Source of the DNA: CAZDET01 sp964504335
Lineage (GTDB): Bacteria; Bacteroidota; Bacteroidia; Chitinophagales; Saprospiraceae
NCBI GenBank assembly: GCA_964504335.1
Contig: CAZDET010000075.1
Location: forward strand, 1-21,893
Direction of reading: 5' to 3'
Length of the DNA: 21,893 nt
Numbering within the stretch: the first letter of the stretch is position 1; every line of letters begins with the position of its first letter. Positions 1 through 7,433 of this stretch are shown piece by piece. The notes below the pieces were generated by a model that had not been told where the DNA came from, made no database searches, and saw only the letters and a program-made list of their open reading frames with translations. The translations under genes and the position numbers were made by a program.

Positions 1-19
1 GTAATTTTTAAGCCACGAT

Positions 20-970
20 TTGCAGAAGGGAACAGTAATAAAGTCTACGGGAAGCTGGTACGATGTCCAGTTGGATAGCGGCGAACGAATTCGGGCCCGC
101 ATTGCCGGTCGCTTTCGCCAGGATGACCTGCAGCTAACCAATCCGGTGACCGTGGGCGACCGGGTGCACCTGGAGATCGAATCTACGGAAGAACGCACCG
201 CCAACATCCGGGCAATCGACCCGCGAAAGAACTACGTCGTTCGCCAAAGCCCCAGACGCAAACACGATCTGCACTTACTGGCCAGCAATATCGATCAGGC
301 GGCGCTCATCGTCACCATGACCAACCCCAAGCTGAAGCCGGGTTTCATCGATCGCTTTCTACTGATGACCGAGCCGTTCGAGATTCCCACCATTCTTTTG
401 TTTAACAAGGCCGATCTGTACAACGAGGATACTCTCGAGACCTTCGAAGCCCTGCAATGGCTGTACGGAAAGATCGGCTACACCGTCCTTTTGGTGTCTG
501 CAGTAACCGGACAGGGCCTGGACGAATTTAGCGAGCTGCTCAAAGACAAAACTACCCTGTGCAGTGGTCAGAGCGGCGTGGGCAAATCGAGCGTCATCAA
601 TGCTATTCAGCCCCAACTCGACCTGCGCACCGGCAAGTTGTCCGGCCATTCGGGAAAAGGCCAACATACCACCACCTTTGCGGAAATGTTTCCGCTTTCC
701 TTCGGCGGCCACATCATCGACACGCCCGGTATTAAAACCCTTTCCTTCAATTACCTGGAGCCCGTCGATGTAGCCCACAATTTTCGCGAGTTCTTTCGCC
801 TTTCCGCCGATTGCCGCTTCGGAGGCAGTTGCCTCCACCGCACCGAACCTTCGTGCGCCGTCAAGGCCGCTCTCGAAACCGGCGACGTCAGCGAGCTGCG
901 CTACTTCAATTACCTCGCCATTCTCGAAGAAGTAGAAGATCAGAATTATTGGGAGCGGCAGAAGGTCTGA
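20..970 (+). CDS. rsgA: Ribosome small-subunit-dependent GTPase A (RsgA)
   Basis: RsgA is a circularly permuted GTPase that acts late in 30S subunit maturation in the cytoplasm. The 316-residue protein has the family layout: an N-terminal OB-fold (about 1-65), then the GTPase motifs in permuted order, G4 NKAD (129-132), G5 SA (160-161), G1 GQSGVGKS (183-190) and G3 DTPG (234-237), then a C-terminal zinc-finger helical region with C265, C271, H273 and C279. Length and motifs are complete, so the gene is intact. The start is TTG; no in-frame ATG precedes it before the stop at 2-4, and the resulting start (xQKGTVIKSTGSWY) fits the family. The upstream regulatory region lies outside the window. 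The stop codon overlaps the first base pairs of an intergenic repeat. Function is assigned with high confidence from the motifs. Confidence 0.96.
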   Translation: MQKGTVIKSTGSWYDVQLDSGERIRARIAGRFRQDDLQLTNPVTVGDRVHLEIESTEERTANIRAIDPRKNYVVRQSPRRKHDLHLLASNIDQAALIVTMTNPKLKPGFIDRFLLMTEPFEIPTILLFNKADLYNEDTLETFEALQWLYGKIGYTVLLVSAVTGQGLDEFSELLKDKTTLCSGQSGVGKSSVINAIQPQLDLRTGKLSGHSGKGQHTTTFAEMFPLSFGGHIIDTPGIKTLSFNYLEPVDVAHNFREFFRLSADCRFGGSCLHRTEPSCAVKAALETGDVSELRYFNYLAILEEVEDQNYWERQKV

Positions 971-1050
971 CGATGTGATAATGTGCAAATGCGACGATGT
1001 GCCAATATATCACCGATGAATAATTGGCACATCGTCGAATTGGCACATTG
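969..1050. repeat. Nested inverted repeat, GACGATGTG / TTGGCACAT units
   Basis: A perfect 15-bp inverted repeat, CGACGATGTGCCAAT (992-1006) and ATTGGCACATCGTCG (1023-1037), encloses a 16-nt loop. Further partial units flank it: GACGATGTG at 969-977 repeats 993-1001, and ATTGGCACATT at 1039-1049 repeats the right arm. The first unit begins inside the rsgA stop codon. The look is that of a dispersed intergenic palindromic element; similar GTGC/GCAC-rich units are, as I recall, common between genes in Bacteroidota, but copy number cannot be judged here. It could instead be a one-off 3'-UTR hairpin. Confidence 0.7.
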
Positions 1051-1187
1051 AATACCCTGTCACATTTTCCCGAAAACCGGAATGAAGCACATTCACCTAT
1101 GGTGCATTTTTGTAATGCAATCAGACGAAACAATTCGGTAGCAAGTGCTACTGCAAGAATAATTGGGTGAGTGTTTGTTCATTTTGT

Positions 1188-1222
1188 GTCCCCGGTCACG
1201 CCGATCGGGGACGTTTTTTTTT
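1188..1222 (+). terminator. Rho-independent terminator, + strand
   Basis: A perfect 7-bp stem, GTCCCCG (1188-1194) and CGGGGAC (1206-1212), is followed after one G by nine T (1214-1222). It lies 218 bp past the rsgA stop and only 10 bp from the stop of the convergent gene on the other strand. On the minus strand the hairpin is not followed by a T run, so it serves + transcription: rsgA read-through or an RNA made from the 1050-1222 stretch. Confidence 0.85.
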
Positions 1223-1231
1223 GGGAGGGCG

Positions 1232-2671
1232 TTACCCATGTAGCCACGCCAGAATGGTGTCTTCCCCCAGCAAATAGTCGTGGTGCCCTGGCCAGCTGGC
1301 TGCCACCTGTTCTAAAATTTCCCGTCGGCTCTGTTCCGGCTGACCAGCCGCGTGCACAACGGCTTTTACCACCGGTATGTATGGGTGATCTGCCGGTAGT
1401 TGGCTGCGCACCAGGGAGCGCCCGAGGGAAGTGACCAGTTCCATGTGATTGAGTTCGTAGTGCGCCATGAGCTGGAGTAAGCGGCAAAAGAGTTGGACAT
1501 CCTGTCGGATTTCGTGCTTGCGATCGTGGATGATTTGATGGAGGTACTCGATGGCCCGATCGTATTCCCGGTTGTGGAAGTATACCAGGCCGATATCCTG
1601 CACGAATTGCATTCGATAATTCTTACCGATTCGATCTCCGTATTGCTGCAGCCCTTGTTCCAACTCGTCCACAAGTGCCAATGCTTTCTGGTAAGCATGA
1701 CCGGATAGGTACTGACGCAGCTTCAGGTAGTGGATGGTTTGGAATAGATTGACTTCCTGTAGTTCTGTTTTCGGCTTTAATTGCTCCAACTGACTGATGT
1801 AATGGGGGAACGGACTGAAGTCTTTTTCCAGTAGGTAGGTATTTAAATAATTGTTGACGACATTGATGTAACGAAGGGTATGTTCCTCGATCAGGTAGTG
1901 GGCCTGTTCATAGGCGTCGAGCATGGCCTGTAAGTGATACTGCGCCTCTTTGATTTGACGGCTATCGCCGAGGTAGTAGCTCGACCAGATCAAATGATAG
2001 TACAATTGATTTTTCAACCCTAATTGGGCGGTGCGAATGTTTCTGGAATATTGCTCGATCAGTTGAAGTATGGCCCGGTTGGCATCGTCGTAAATGGACT
2101 GATTGCGCCGTACGAGAAATATCTTATCGTATACGATAGTCGATTGTGCCTCGATATCGATCTGCTGCAGGCAAGCTTCCATTTCGCGATGAATCCTCTG
2201 GAGGGTCTCATCAGATCGCTTATCCTGGACTGCTCGGATTAGCACGCACTCAAATTTCAGTATTTCTAATAGCAATAGCGCGTAATCGTGTTTGACTGCT
2301 TCCTTTCTGGCTTTTCGCAAGCGTTTACCGGCCTGCTGTAGTAGATTTTTTTCGAATAAAATGTACGTATCCTGAATCAAGTGTAAAATGCGAAAGAGCG
2401 ACCGCTGGTCAGTTTGGTAGGAGCGCAGGCACTTTAAGATCAAATTGTAAAGGTAATTTTTACTGGTTGCCAGGTTTTTGGCAAACGTTTTGTTGCGCAG
2501 CTTTCGCTGCAGGACCAGCTCATCGTAAGCCGATTGCGCAGCGATTAATTCAAACAATTGGAGGTATTCCTGAGAATGCTTACTGTCTTGCAATCTGGAA
2601 TACAATTTGAAATAACGCTTTTCATTCGCACTCAGCGAATGAATCAATTCGTATAGGGGGTCTACTTTCAT
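1232..2671 (-). CDS. Helical-repeat (TPR-like) protein of unknown function
   Basis: I do not recognise a named family. The 479-residue product is nearly all amphipathic helix, rich in Leu, Gln, Tyr and Arg, with no signal peptide or membrane segment, so a cytoplasmic protein is likely. The N-terminus carries a helical motif (LYELIHSLSANEKRYFKLYS) and then NLATSKNYLYNLILKCLRSY. The body has paired helices of roughly 35-40 residues, such as AYQKALALVDELEQGLQQYG and DRAIEYLHQIIHDRKHEI near the C-terminus, which resemble tetratricopeptide repeats; this suggests a protein-protein scaffold. I place the start at the ATG at 2671 (MKVDPLYEL). An in-frame TTG at 2689 would add six residues but is less likely. 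The gene stands alone, divergent from the lipoprotein gene at 2846 and convergent with rsgA. Confidence 0.85.
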   Translation of the reverse strand: MKVDPLYELIHSLSANEKRYFKLYSRLQDSKHSQEYLQLFELIAAQSAYDELVLQRKLRNKTFAKNLATSKNYLYNLILKCLRSYQTDQRSLFRILHLIQDTYILFEKNLLQQAGKRLRKARKEAVKHDYALLLLEILKFECVLIRAVQDKRSDETLQRIHREMEACLQQIDIEAQSTIVYDKIFLVRRNQSIYDDANRAILQLIEQYSRNIRTAQLGLKNQLYYHLIWSSYYLGDSRQIKEAQYHLQAMLDAYEQAHYLIEEHTLRYINVVNNYLNTYLLEKDFSPFPHYISQLEQLKPKTELQEVNLFQTIHYLKLRQYLSGHAYQKALALVDELEQGLQQYGDRIGKNYRMQFVQDIGLVYFHNREYDRAIEYLHQIIHDRKHEIRQDVQLFCRLLQLMAHYELNHMELVTSLGRSLVRSQLPADHPYIPVVKAVVHAAGQPEQSRREILEQVAASWPGHHDYLLGEDTILAWLHG

Positions 2672-2773
2672 AAGTGATCGGGACACCAAAAAAGAAAGGC
2701 CTTAAATAACTGAATTTCAATCTATAATAAAAAATAATTGCGCATCGAGATTCTAAAAATTTCAATTTATTGG

Positions 2774-2805
2774 GTTGCAGAACCTCCTCGAATACTTCAT
2801 TTTTG
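2774..2805 (+). promoter_or_regulatory. Candidate Bacteroidota-type promoter for the gene at 2846
   Basis: GTTG (2774-2777), a 20-bp spacer, then CATTTTTG (2798-2805). This differs by one base in each box from TTTG-N19..21-TAnnTTTG. Transcription would start near 2812, leaving a leader of about 34 nt. The surrounding 2690-2845 region is AT-rich and must also hold the promoter of the divergent gene, which I could not locate. Confidence 0.4.
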
Positions 2806-2845
2806 CCAATGAGACAACACTTCAATCCTCATATAGTCAAACGCT

Positions 2846-3511
2846 ATGAACTCAAAAGTGCATTCTAATTGTCTTTTTCTTTTTCCCCTTTTTGCGGCCG
2901 TCCTGCTACTTTCAATCGGATGCAACGGCTCCAAAAATCCGGTCGAGCGGCTAGCGGGTTTGCTCCAACAATCGGATAGCTTGATATTGGTGGCCGTTCC
3001 AGATAGTTCTCCTATTGTACTTGCCGACAATTCTGTGTTCCCGACTTCCGAGCGAGCTGCCTTCGAGCAGCCGAAAGCGACAAAATTGTGCTCCCTTGAC
3101 GTAGATCTGGGTCTTTCAGGCATTGTCATTGCAGATACCGTCATGTCTTTTAGTCGAGTCGGCGGTGGTAAGTTCCGGGCCAGGCCCGTCCGCAACATTG
3201 CCGCCCGGTCGGTAATTACCGATGCCCAGCTTCAGCCGGGCGAATACTACCGGCAGGCTTTCGTAGGCGGGCGACTCCTGAGGGATAGGGGGCAGATTGC
3301 CATCCTCAATCGCGAGGAAGATCAGCGGCCCAGGCCCGTTGCGACGTACTCGGCCAGCGATCACTTTGTCTCCTTCCCGAGTCCCAATTCGATGGTGATT
3401 TACCACCGAAACGGCGACGAAGTAACGCAGGCAGCAAGCTTTTCGACCCTCAATCGATCCCTGACGGCACAGGTCATTTACGATTCGATTCGAATTGTAG
3501 AGTTTCGCTAG
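2846..3511 (+). CDS. Putative lipoprotein, unknown function
   Basis: The 221-residue protein begins with a short polar stretch, a hydrophobic core (about 10-24) and SIGC, with Cys26 as the likely lipidated residue. Ser at -3 is not the usual Leu, so the lipobox is weak and an ordinary signal peptide or anchor is possible. The mature part has no family I recognise. It is mixed strand-forming sequence, ends in a run of short strands (SLTAQVIYDSIRIVEFR) and has few Cys. It is therefore probably exported and cell-envelope associated. The ATG start has a candidate promoter at 2774-2805. The gene at 3615 follows on the same strand after 103 bp containing a hairpin, so a shared transcript is possible. 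No function can be proposed from neighbours. Confidence 0.82.
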   Translation: MNSKVHSNCLFLFPLFAAVLLLSIGCNGSKNPVERLAGLLQQSDSLILVAVPDSSPIVLADNSVFPTSERAAFEQPKATKLCSLDVDLGLSGIVIADTVMSFSRVGGGKFRARPVRNIAARSVITDAQLQPGEYYRQAFVGGRLLRDRGQIAILNREEDQRPRPVATYSASDHFVSFPSPNSMVIYHRNGDEVTQAASFSTLNRSLTAQVIYDSIRIVEFR

Positions 3512-3571
3512 CGGGAACTGATCGGGGGCTCGACCAGACTACCGGCTAATTTATCCCTTGTAACCCAGATA

Positions 3572-3596
3572 GGTACCATCGATCTTCGATAGTGCC
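3572..3596 (+). other. Hairpin in the leader of the small gene at 3615
   Basis: An 11-bp imperfect stem, GGTACCATCGA (3572-3582) with TCGATAGTGCC (3586-3596), closes on a 3-nt loop; it has one G-U pair and one C-A mismatch. It ends 18 nt before the ATG at 3615. No T run follows, so it is not a terminator for the lipoprotein gene. It could be a structured leader. Confidence 0.45.
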
Positions 3597-3614
3597 CCTG
3601 CAAACCTTTGTCCC

Positions 3615-3959
3615 ATGTATTCTGAACTACTCCAGCGCTGCTACGTCGGAGATCAAATTGCCCACCGACAATTGTTTCTTCACTGCTTTTTGTACCAGTT
3701 GGTTGATCGCTGCCAAAAGCAACTACAACTCGAACCGCGATTAGGCATACTGCCTAGCAATACCCACGACCACCGGAATTTTCAGGCCGGTATACAGTTT
3801 GCCGAACAGCAATTTTTGAAGGTTATCTGTACGAGACCCCACTTTCTGCGAGAATTAATCGAACCTGCGCTACAAGCATCCGCCCTGCAACAAATGCAAC
3901 AAGTGATCACCCAGGTAAAAGAGGACATCGACCGGGAAATAGACCAATTAGACACCTAG
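3615..3959 (+). CDS. Small helical protein, unknown function
   Basis: The 114-residue product is predicted soluble and mostly helical, with a charged C-terminal helix (QQVITQVKEDIDREIDQLD). It has no signal peptide. The first 30 residues (ELLQRCYVGDQIAHRQLF...) resemble the opening helix of region 2 in sigma-70/ECF factors, which typically reads like LLxRCxxGDxxAxxxLY. The conserved core of region 2 and all of region 4 are missing, so it cannot be a working sigma factor as it stands. The likeness may be chance, or it may be a degenerate or truncated relative. It starts with ATG and is followed 141 bp later by a strong terminator, which supports transcription. There is no overlapping better candidate on either strand. 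Reality of the gene is likely but not certain. Confidence 0.62.
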   Translation: MYSELLQRCYVGDQIAHRQLFLHCFLYQLVDRCQKQLQLEPRLGILPSNTHDHRNFQAGIQFAEQQFLKVICTRPHFLRELIEPALQASALQQMQQVITQVKEDIDREIDQLDT

Positions 3960-4100
3960 ACCGGATCGCCTGCTCCCAAGTTCAGTCATCCCATTGGCAC
4001 ACCAACAGGGATCAGATGGAATGGACTTACCTCCGGACCATCAACAGCTAAAACCCAGAGAGGCGATTTTCCATTATCCCATGTGATTTTGATATCCTAT

Positions 4101-4130
4101 GGCCATCCGCTTGGCGGATGGCCTTTTTTT
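4101..4130 (+). terminator. Rho-independent terminator, + strand
   Basis: A perfect 10-bp stem, GGCCATCCGC (4101-4110) and GCGGATGGCC (4114-4123), with a 3-nt loop and seven T (4124-4130). It ends transcription coming from the gene at 3615. The 3960-4100 stretch between them shows no further gene. Confidence 0.92.
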
Positions 4131-4148
4131 GTTGATGAAGATTAACGA

Positions 4149-4184
4149 CAAAAGGCCTCCTGCTCGTAAGCAAGAAGCCTTTTG
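4149..4184 (-). terminator. Terminator of rpsA, - strand
   Basis: An 8-bp outer stem, CAAAAGGC (4149-4156) and GCCTTTTG (4177-4184), continues inward with mismatches to TGCT/AGCA around a CGTA loop. Read on the minus strand the descending arm ends in a short T stretch (CCTTTTGTCGTT). It lies 43 bp past the rpsA stop, back to back with the + strand terminator at 4101-4130. Confidence 0.75.
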
Positions 4185-4227
4185 CACAAAACGCACCACC
4201 TCATGATCTCACCGCCACGGAATCTGG

Positions 4228-6537
4228 CTAGTTTTCGTCGTCACCTTCCTGGTCCTGGAGCTGCTGTTTGAGCTGCTCGAATACATCCATATCGCCGAGC
4301 GTATTACGCTCCACTTTAGACTGTGTCTTCTTGATGTTCTGGCGCGTTTCGCGGCGCTCTTCGCTCTTCTTGCGGCGCACTTCGGCATCAGCCTCGCGGC
4401 GGATATCTTCGAGGTAGCGCAGGTGGCTGACCATGATCCGCTTGTCGTCGCGATTGAACTCGATCACTTTGACGGTGAGCGTTTCGTCGACTTCCGCCAT
4501 CGTGTTGTCCTCCTTGCGAATGTGCTTGAGCGGCGAGTAGGCTTCCAGGCCGTAGGGCAACTGGAGGATGGCTCCGCGGTCTTCGATGCGCAGTACGGTA
4601 GCCTCGTGGTACGAACCTTGCGGGAAGACCGTTTCGAACGTATCCCAGGGGTTCTCCTCGAGTTGCTTGTGGCCAAGGGAGAGCTTGCGGTTATCCTGAT
4701 CGATATCGAGGATGACGATCTGAATCGTTTCGCCCACCTTGGTGAACTCGCTCGGATGGCCGTAGCGCTTCGTCCAGGATAGGTCGGAGATGTGGACCAT
4801 ACCGCCAATTCCTTCTTCCAGCTCGACAAAGACGCCGTAGGGCGTGAGGTTCTTGACCTCTCCACTGTGTCGGCTTCCTTCGGGGAATTTCTCGGCGATC
4901 GTATCCCAGGGATCTTGCTGCAGTTGCTTGATCGACAGGGACATCTTGCGATCCTCGCGATCGATCGTGACCACCTTGGCCTCGTATTCTTGCCCCAGCT
5001 TGAAGTATTCGCGGGCATTGATCGGCTGGTTGCTCCAACTGACCTCGCTCACGTGGATCAAGCCCTCTACACCCGGCTTGATTTCGAGGAAGGCTCCGTA
5101 ATCTTCGATGTTTACGATGCGGCCTTTGACCACCGTACCCTCCTGAATTTCGGCTTCCAGCACTTCCCACGGATGGGGCTGCAGTTGCTTGAGGCCCAGC
5201 GAAATGCGCTTCTTGTTCTCGTCGAAGTCGAGTACGACGACGTTGATTTTCTGATTCAGCTGCAGGATTTCGCTCGGATGATTGATCCGGCCCCAGCTAA
5301 TATCGGTGATGTACAACAGACCGTCGACGCCACCGAGATCGAGGAATGCTCCGAAGTCGGTAATGTTTTTGACCAGACCTTCGAGTACCTGTCCGCGTTC
5401 CAGGCTGGCGATGATGGCCTCGCGTTGCTCGGCCAGGTCGCTTTCGATGAGCGCCTTGTGCGAAACAACGGCGTTTTTGATCTGCTCGTTGATTTTGACC
5501 ACCTTAAACTCCATAGTTTTACCCACGTAGCTATCGTAGTCGATAATCGGCTTGATGTCGATTTGAGAACCGGGTAAGAAGGTTTCCAGACCACCGCAAT
5601 CGGCGATCAAGCCCCCCTTGGTTTTACTGATGACCGTACCGGTAATCACGGTACCGTTTTCGTAGCTATCCCGAATGCGGTCCCAGGCGCGCAGCAACTT
5701 GGCCTTCCGCCGGGAAAGCACTAATTGCCCCCGGGCGTCCTCCTGCTGCTCCACGTATACCTCCACGGAATCACCGACCTTTAAATCCGGTGTATCGCGA
5801 AATTCGGAAAGAGACAGAAGGCCATCTGACTTGTAGTTCAGGTCCAGCATCACGTCGCCATCGGTGATGTGGGTAACCGTAGCCGAGACAATCTCGAATT
5901 CCTCTACGGCTGCTGCCGCCAATGCGGTTTCGTAGTGCTTCAGCAGGGATTCGTGCTCCTCGGCCGTATACCGTTGCGCCGCTTTTTTACTCAGACTCCA
6001 ATCGAAGTCGTCGTGGCCGCTGCCGGTGGCTCCTTGTGTATCATCCTCTACGAGCTCGAAATCTTCGTCCTCATCTTCGTCGGAGGATTCGGCATCCTCG
6101 TCCTCTGTAGTTTCTTCGCTGGACTCCTCGTTGTCGCTGTCCTCATCGCCATCCTCTTCCTCTTCTTCTCCCTGGTCTTCCTGGGCGACCTCCGTATCAT
6201 CAGCTGCGGTAGCTTCTTCCGTTGTTTCGGCAACGGCTTCTTCTTTTGCCGGTTCCGGCTCGGACTCAGGCGTTTTCTCCGCCGCCGGCTCGGGCACTTC
6301 TTCCTTTACCGCTTCTGGTTCCGATTCGGTGGCCTCCTCGGCCTTTGCTTCGGGAGCTTCTTCTGCTACGGCTTCCGGCTCGGTGGCCTCCTCCGCTTTC
6401 ACTTCGGGAGTTTCCGCCGCCGTGGTTTCTTCGGCTACACTTTCAGCAGCCTCCTCGGGAGTGGCATTTGTCGTCTCCTCCGCTTGTTCTTCTACTTGCC
6501 CTTCCGGGTCTTGCGTTTGATCTTTTTCGTCTAGCAT
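4228..6537 (-). CDS. rpsA: 30S ribosomal protein S1 with acidic N-terminal extension
   Basis: S1 binds mRNA on the 30S subunit and helps start translation, which matters in Bacteroidota where Shine-Dalgarno pairing is little used. The 769-residue protein has six S1 (OB-fold) domains at about 213-278, 295-361, 381-448, 465-536, 552-622 and 640-705. Domains 3-5 are the most canonical (VKNITDFGAFLDLGG..GLLYITDISW and close copies), each ending in a K-x-Q-L-x-x-x-P-W linker. A basic tail (about 710-745) and a short acidic end follow. Residues 1-178 are low-complexity Glu/Ala/Pro/Thr, then Glu/Asp/Ser, with very few Lys. This makes the protein some 150-200 residues longer than a typical six-domain S1. 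The start is the ATG at 6537, which follows a promoter at 6578-6585 by about 35 nt of leader. A terminator follows at 4149-4184. The gene appears monocistronic. Confidence 0.96.
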   Translation of the reverse strand: MLDEKDQTQDPEGQVEEQAEETTNATPEEAAESVAEETTAAETPEVKAEEATEPEAVAEEAPEAKAEEATESEPEAVKEEVPEPAAEKTPESEPEPAKEEAVAETTEEATAADDTEVAQEDQGEEEEEDGDEDSDNEESSEETTEDEDAESSDEDEDEDFELVEDDTQGATGSGHDDFDWSLSKKAAQRYTAEEHESLLKHYETALAAAAVEEFEIVSATVTHITDGDVMLDLNYKSDGLLSLSEFRDTPDLKVGDSVEVYVEQQEDARGQLVLSRRKAKLLRAWDRIRDSYENGTVITGTVISKTKGGLIADCGGLETFLPGSQIDIKPIIDYDSYVGKTMEFKVVKINEQIKNAVVSHKALIESDLAEQREAIIASLERGQVLEGLVKNITDFGAFLDLGGVDGLLYITDISWGRINHPSEILQLNQKINVVVLDFDENKKRISLGLKQLQPHPWEVLEAEIQEGTVVKGRIVNIEDYGAFLEIKPGVEGLIHVSEVSWSNQPINAREYFKLGQEYEAKVVTIDREDRKMSLSIKQLQQDPWDTIAEKFPEGSRHSGEVKNLTPYGVFVELEEGIGGMVHISDLSWTKRYGHPSEFTKVGETIQIVILDIDQDNRKLSLGHKQLEENPWDTFETVFPQGSYHEATVLRIEDRGAILQLPYGLEAYSPLKHIRKEDNTMAEVDETLTVKVIEFNRDDKRIMVSHLRYLEDIRREADAEVRRKKSEERRETRQNIKKTQSKVERNTLGDMDVFEQLKQQLQDQEGDDEN
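6326..6414 (-). repeat. rpsA: Imperfect tandem repeat inside the rpsA acidic extension
   Basis: Two 35-bp stretches 54 bp apart (6326-6360 and 6380-6414) match at about 30 of 35 positions. They encode the repeated EVKAEEATEPEAVAEEAPE / AKAEEATESEPEAV pattern. This suggests the extension grew by slippage or local duplication, and its length may vary between strains. Confidence 0.6.
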
Positions 6538-6577
6538 TGAAAGAATGCTTTTTAGTTAAGAAATTAATTTAGCGGCG

Positions 6578-6585
6578 CAAAGGTA
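6578..6585 (-). promoter_or_regulatory. -7 box of the rpsA promoter (TACCTTTG)
   Basis: On the minus strand this reads TACCTTTG, an exact match to TAnnTTTG, followed by GC as in many Bacteroidota promoters. Transcription would begin near 6571, giving a leader of about 35 nt to the rpsA ATG. No clear TTTG sits 19-21 bp upstream. The box overlaps an imperfect inverted repeat (6582-6602). It lies in the 72 bp between rpsA and the upstream same-strand esterase, so rpsA is transcribed on its own. Confidence 0.65.
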
Positions 6586-6609
6586 CGAAAATTGTTTGTA
6601 CCACCCTGC

Positions 6610-7356
6610 TTAAATGAGCGACAGATAGTGCGGCAACATTTCTAACCACAGCGGCCAGTCGTGTTCCTTCCAGCCGCGGATGTCTAACCAGTGCGGGATA
6701 TTTTTCTGGTGCAGGACCTCCGACATGCGCAGATTGTAATCCAGGCAAATATCCCACTCCGAGGTGCCGAGGATAATTTTCATGCGCCATAAATCGCCGT
6801 GGTTTAATCCGGGTACAAAGTCGACCGGATTGCTGAAATAGACGTTATCGTCATAGTAACCATCCATGAAGCTTTTAATGTCGTAGGCACCGCTCATACA
6901 GAAGAGGTGGCTGACCTGCTCGGGATGGCGAAAGGCAAAGTTAGCGGCCTGGTAAGCGCCGAAACTGGCACCGGTCACGCAAACGCGGCCGGTGGGAGAA
7001 CGCCGCTGCAATTGGGGAATAAACTCGTGTTGGAGGAATTGATCGTAGCGAATGTGCCCCCGGATTCGATCGGCGGGATGAATCCCCCGATTGTACAGGT
7101 TATTGTTGGTAAAGGCATCGACACAGTATACCTGGGCGAGGCCTTCATTGACGAACCAGTGGACTGAACCGACTAACCCCCGGTCTTTGGCCTCGAAATA
7201 ACGGCCCCAGGTAGTTGGAAAAATTACCACGGGATAGCCGCGGTCACCGAATACGAGAATTTCCACGTCGTGACCGAGCTGATGGCTGTAAAATCGTACG
7301 TATTGTTCGCGCACAGTTGTCAGATTTTGACCGATAATTATATTATTAGACCCCAT
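6610..7356 (-). CDS. Esterase-D-type alpha/beta hydrolase
   Basis: A 248-residue serine hydrolase of the putative-esterase (PF00756-like) group. The nucleophile elbow is GASFG with Ser131. The likely acid is Asp202 (TSEWD) and the likely base His232 (WKEHDW). The N-terminus (REQYVRFYSHQLGHDVEILVFG, then PVVIFPTTWGRYFE) is the first strand pair typical of these proteins, which act on carboxylic esters; the substrate cannot be told. There is no signal peptide, so it is probably cytoplasmic. Length and triad are complete. The ATG start at 7356 faces the second esterase gene at 7434 across 77 bp. An ATCCGG/CCGGAT inverted repeat (7355-7360, 7368-7373) overlaps the start codon. The two proteins share the fold but little sequence, so a recent duplication is unlikely. 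Confidence 0.88.
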   Translation of the reverse strand: MGSNNIIIGQNLTTVREQYVRFYSHQLGHDVEILVFGDRGYPVVIFPTTWGRYFEAKDRGLVGSVHWFVNEGLAQVYCVDAFTNNNLYNRGIHPADRIRGHIRYDQFLQHEFIPQLQRRSPTGRVCVTGASFGAYQAANFAFRHPEQVSHLFCMSGAYDIKSFMDGYYDDNVYFSNPVDFVPGLNHGDLWRMKIILGTSEWDICLDYNLRMSEVLHQKNIPHWLDIRGWKEHDWPLWLEMLPHYLSLI

Positions 7357-7433
7357 CCGGAATCATCCCGGATCATTGGCACTACCTACTGATACCCCTC
7401 GATTTTGCGTTCCAGTACTGATTGTATTTTCTC

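Noticed and set aside
359..988. 209-codon frame on the minus strand across rsgA
   Set aside because: It is the shadow of a clearly identified gene on the other strand, without any recognisable domain.
3603..3610. AACCTTTG as a -7 box for the gene at 3615
   Set aside because: It would put transcription at or after the ATG, and there is no -33 box at the right spacing.
4423..5577. Long + strand frames opposite rpsA S1 domains
   Set aside because: Sequence is the antisense of conserved S1 repeats; codon pattern follows rpsA.
5869..6534. Long frames on the + strand opposite the rpsA N-terminus, including a serine-rich one at 6026-6520
   Set aside because: They are the low-complexity complement of the Glu/Asp/Ala-coding extension; compositions are one-sided and no start context or promoter supports them.
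6584..6600. BlaI operator at the rpsA promoter
   Set aside because: The arms resemble the operator but the centre is 4 bp and one arm lacks a base; too degenerate next to the three good sites at blaI.
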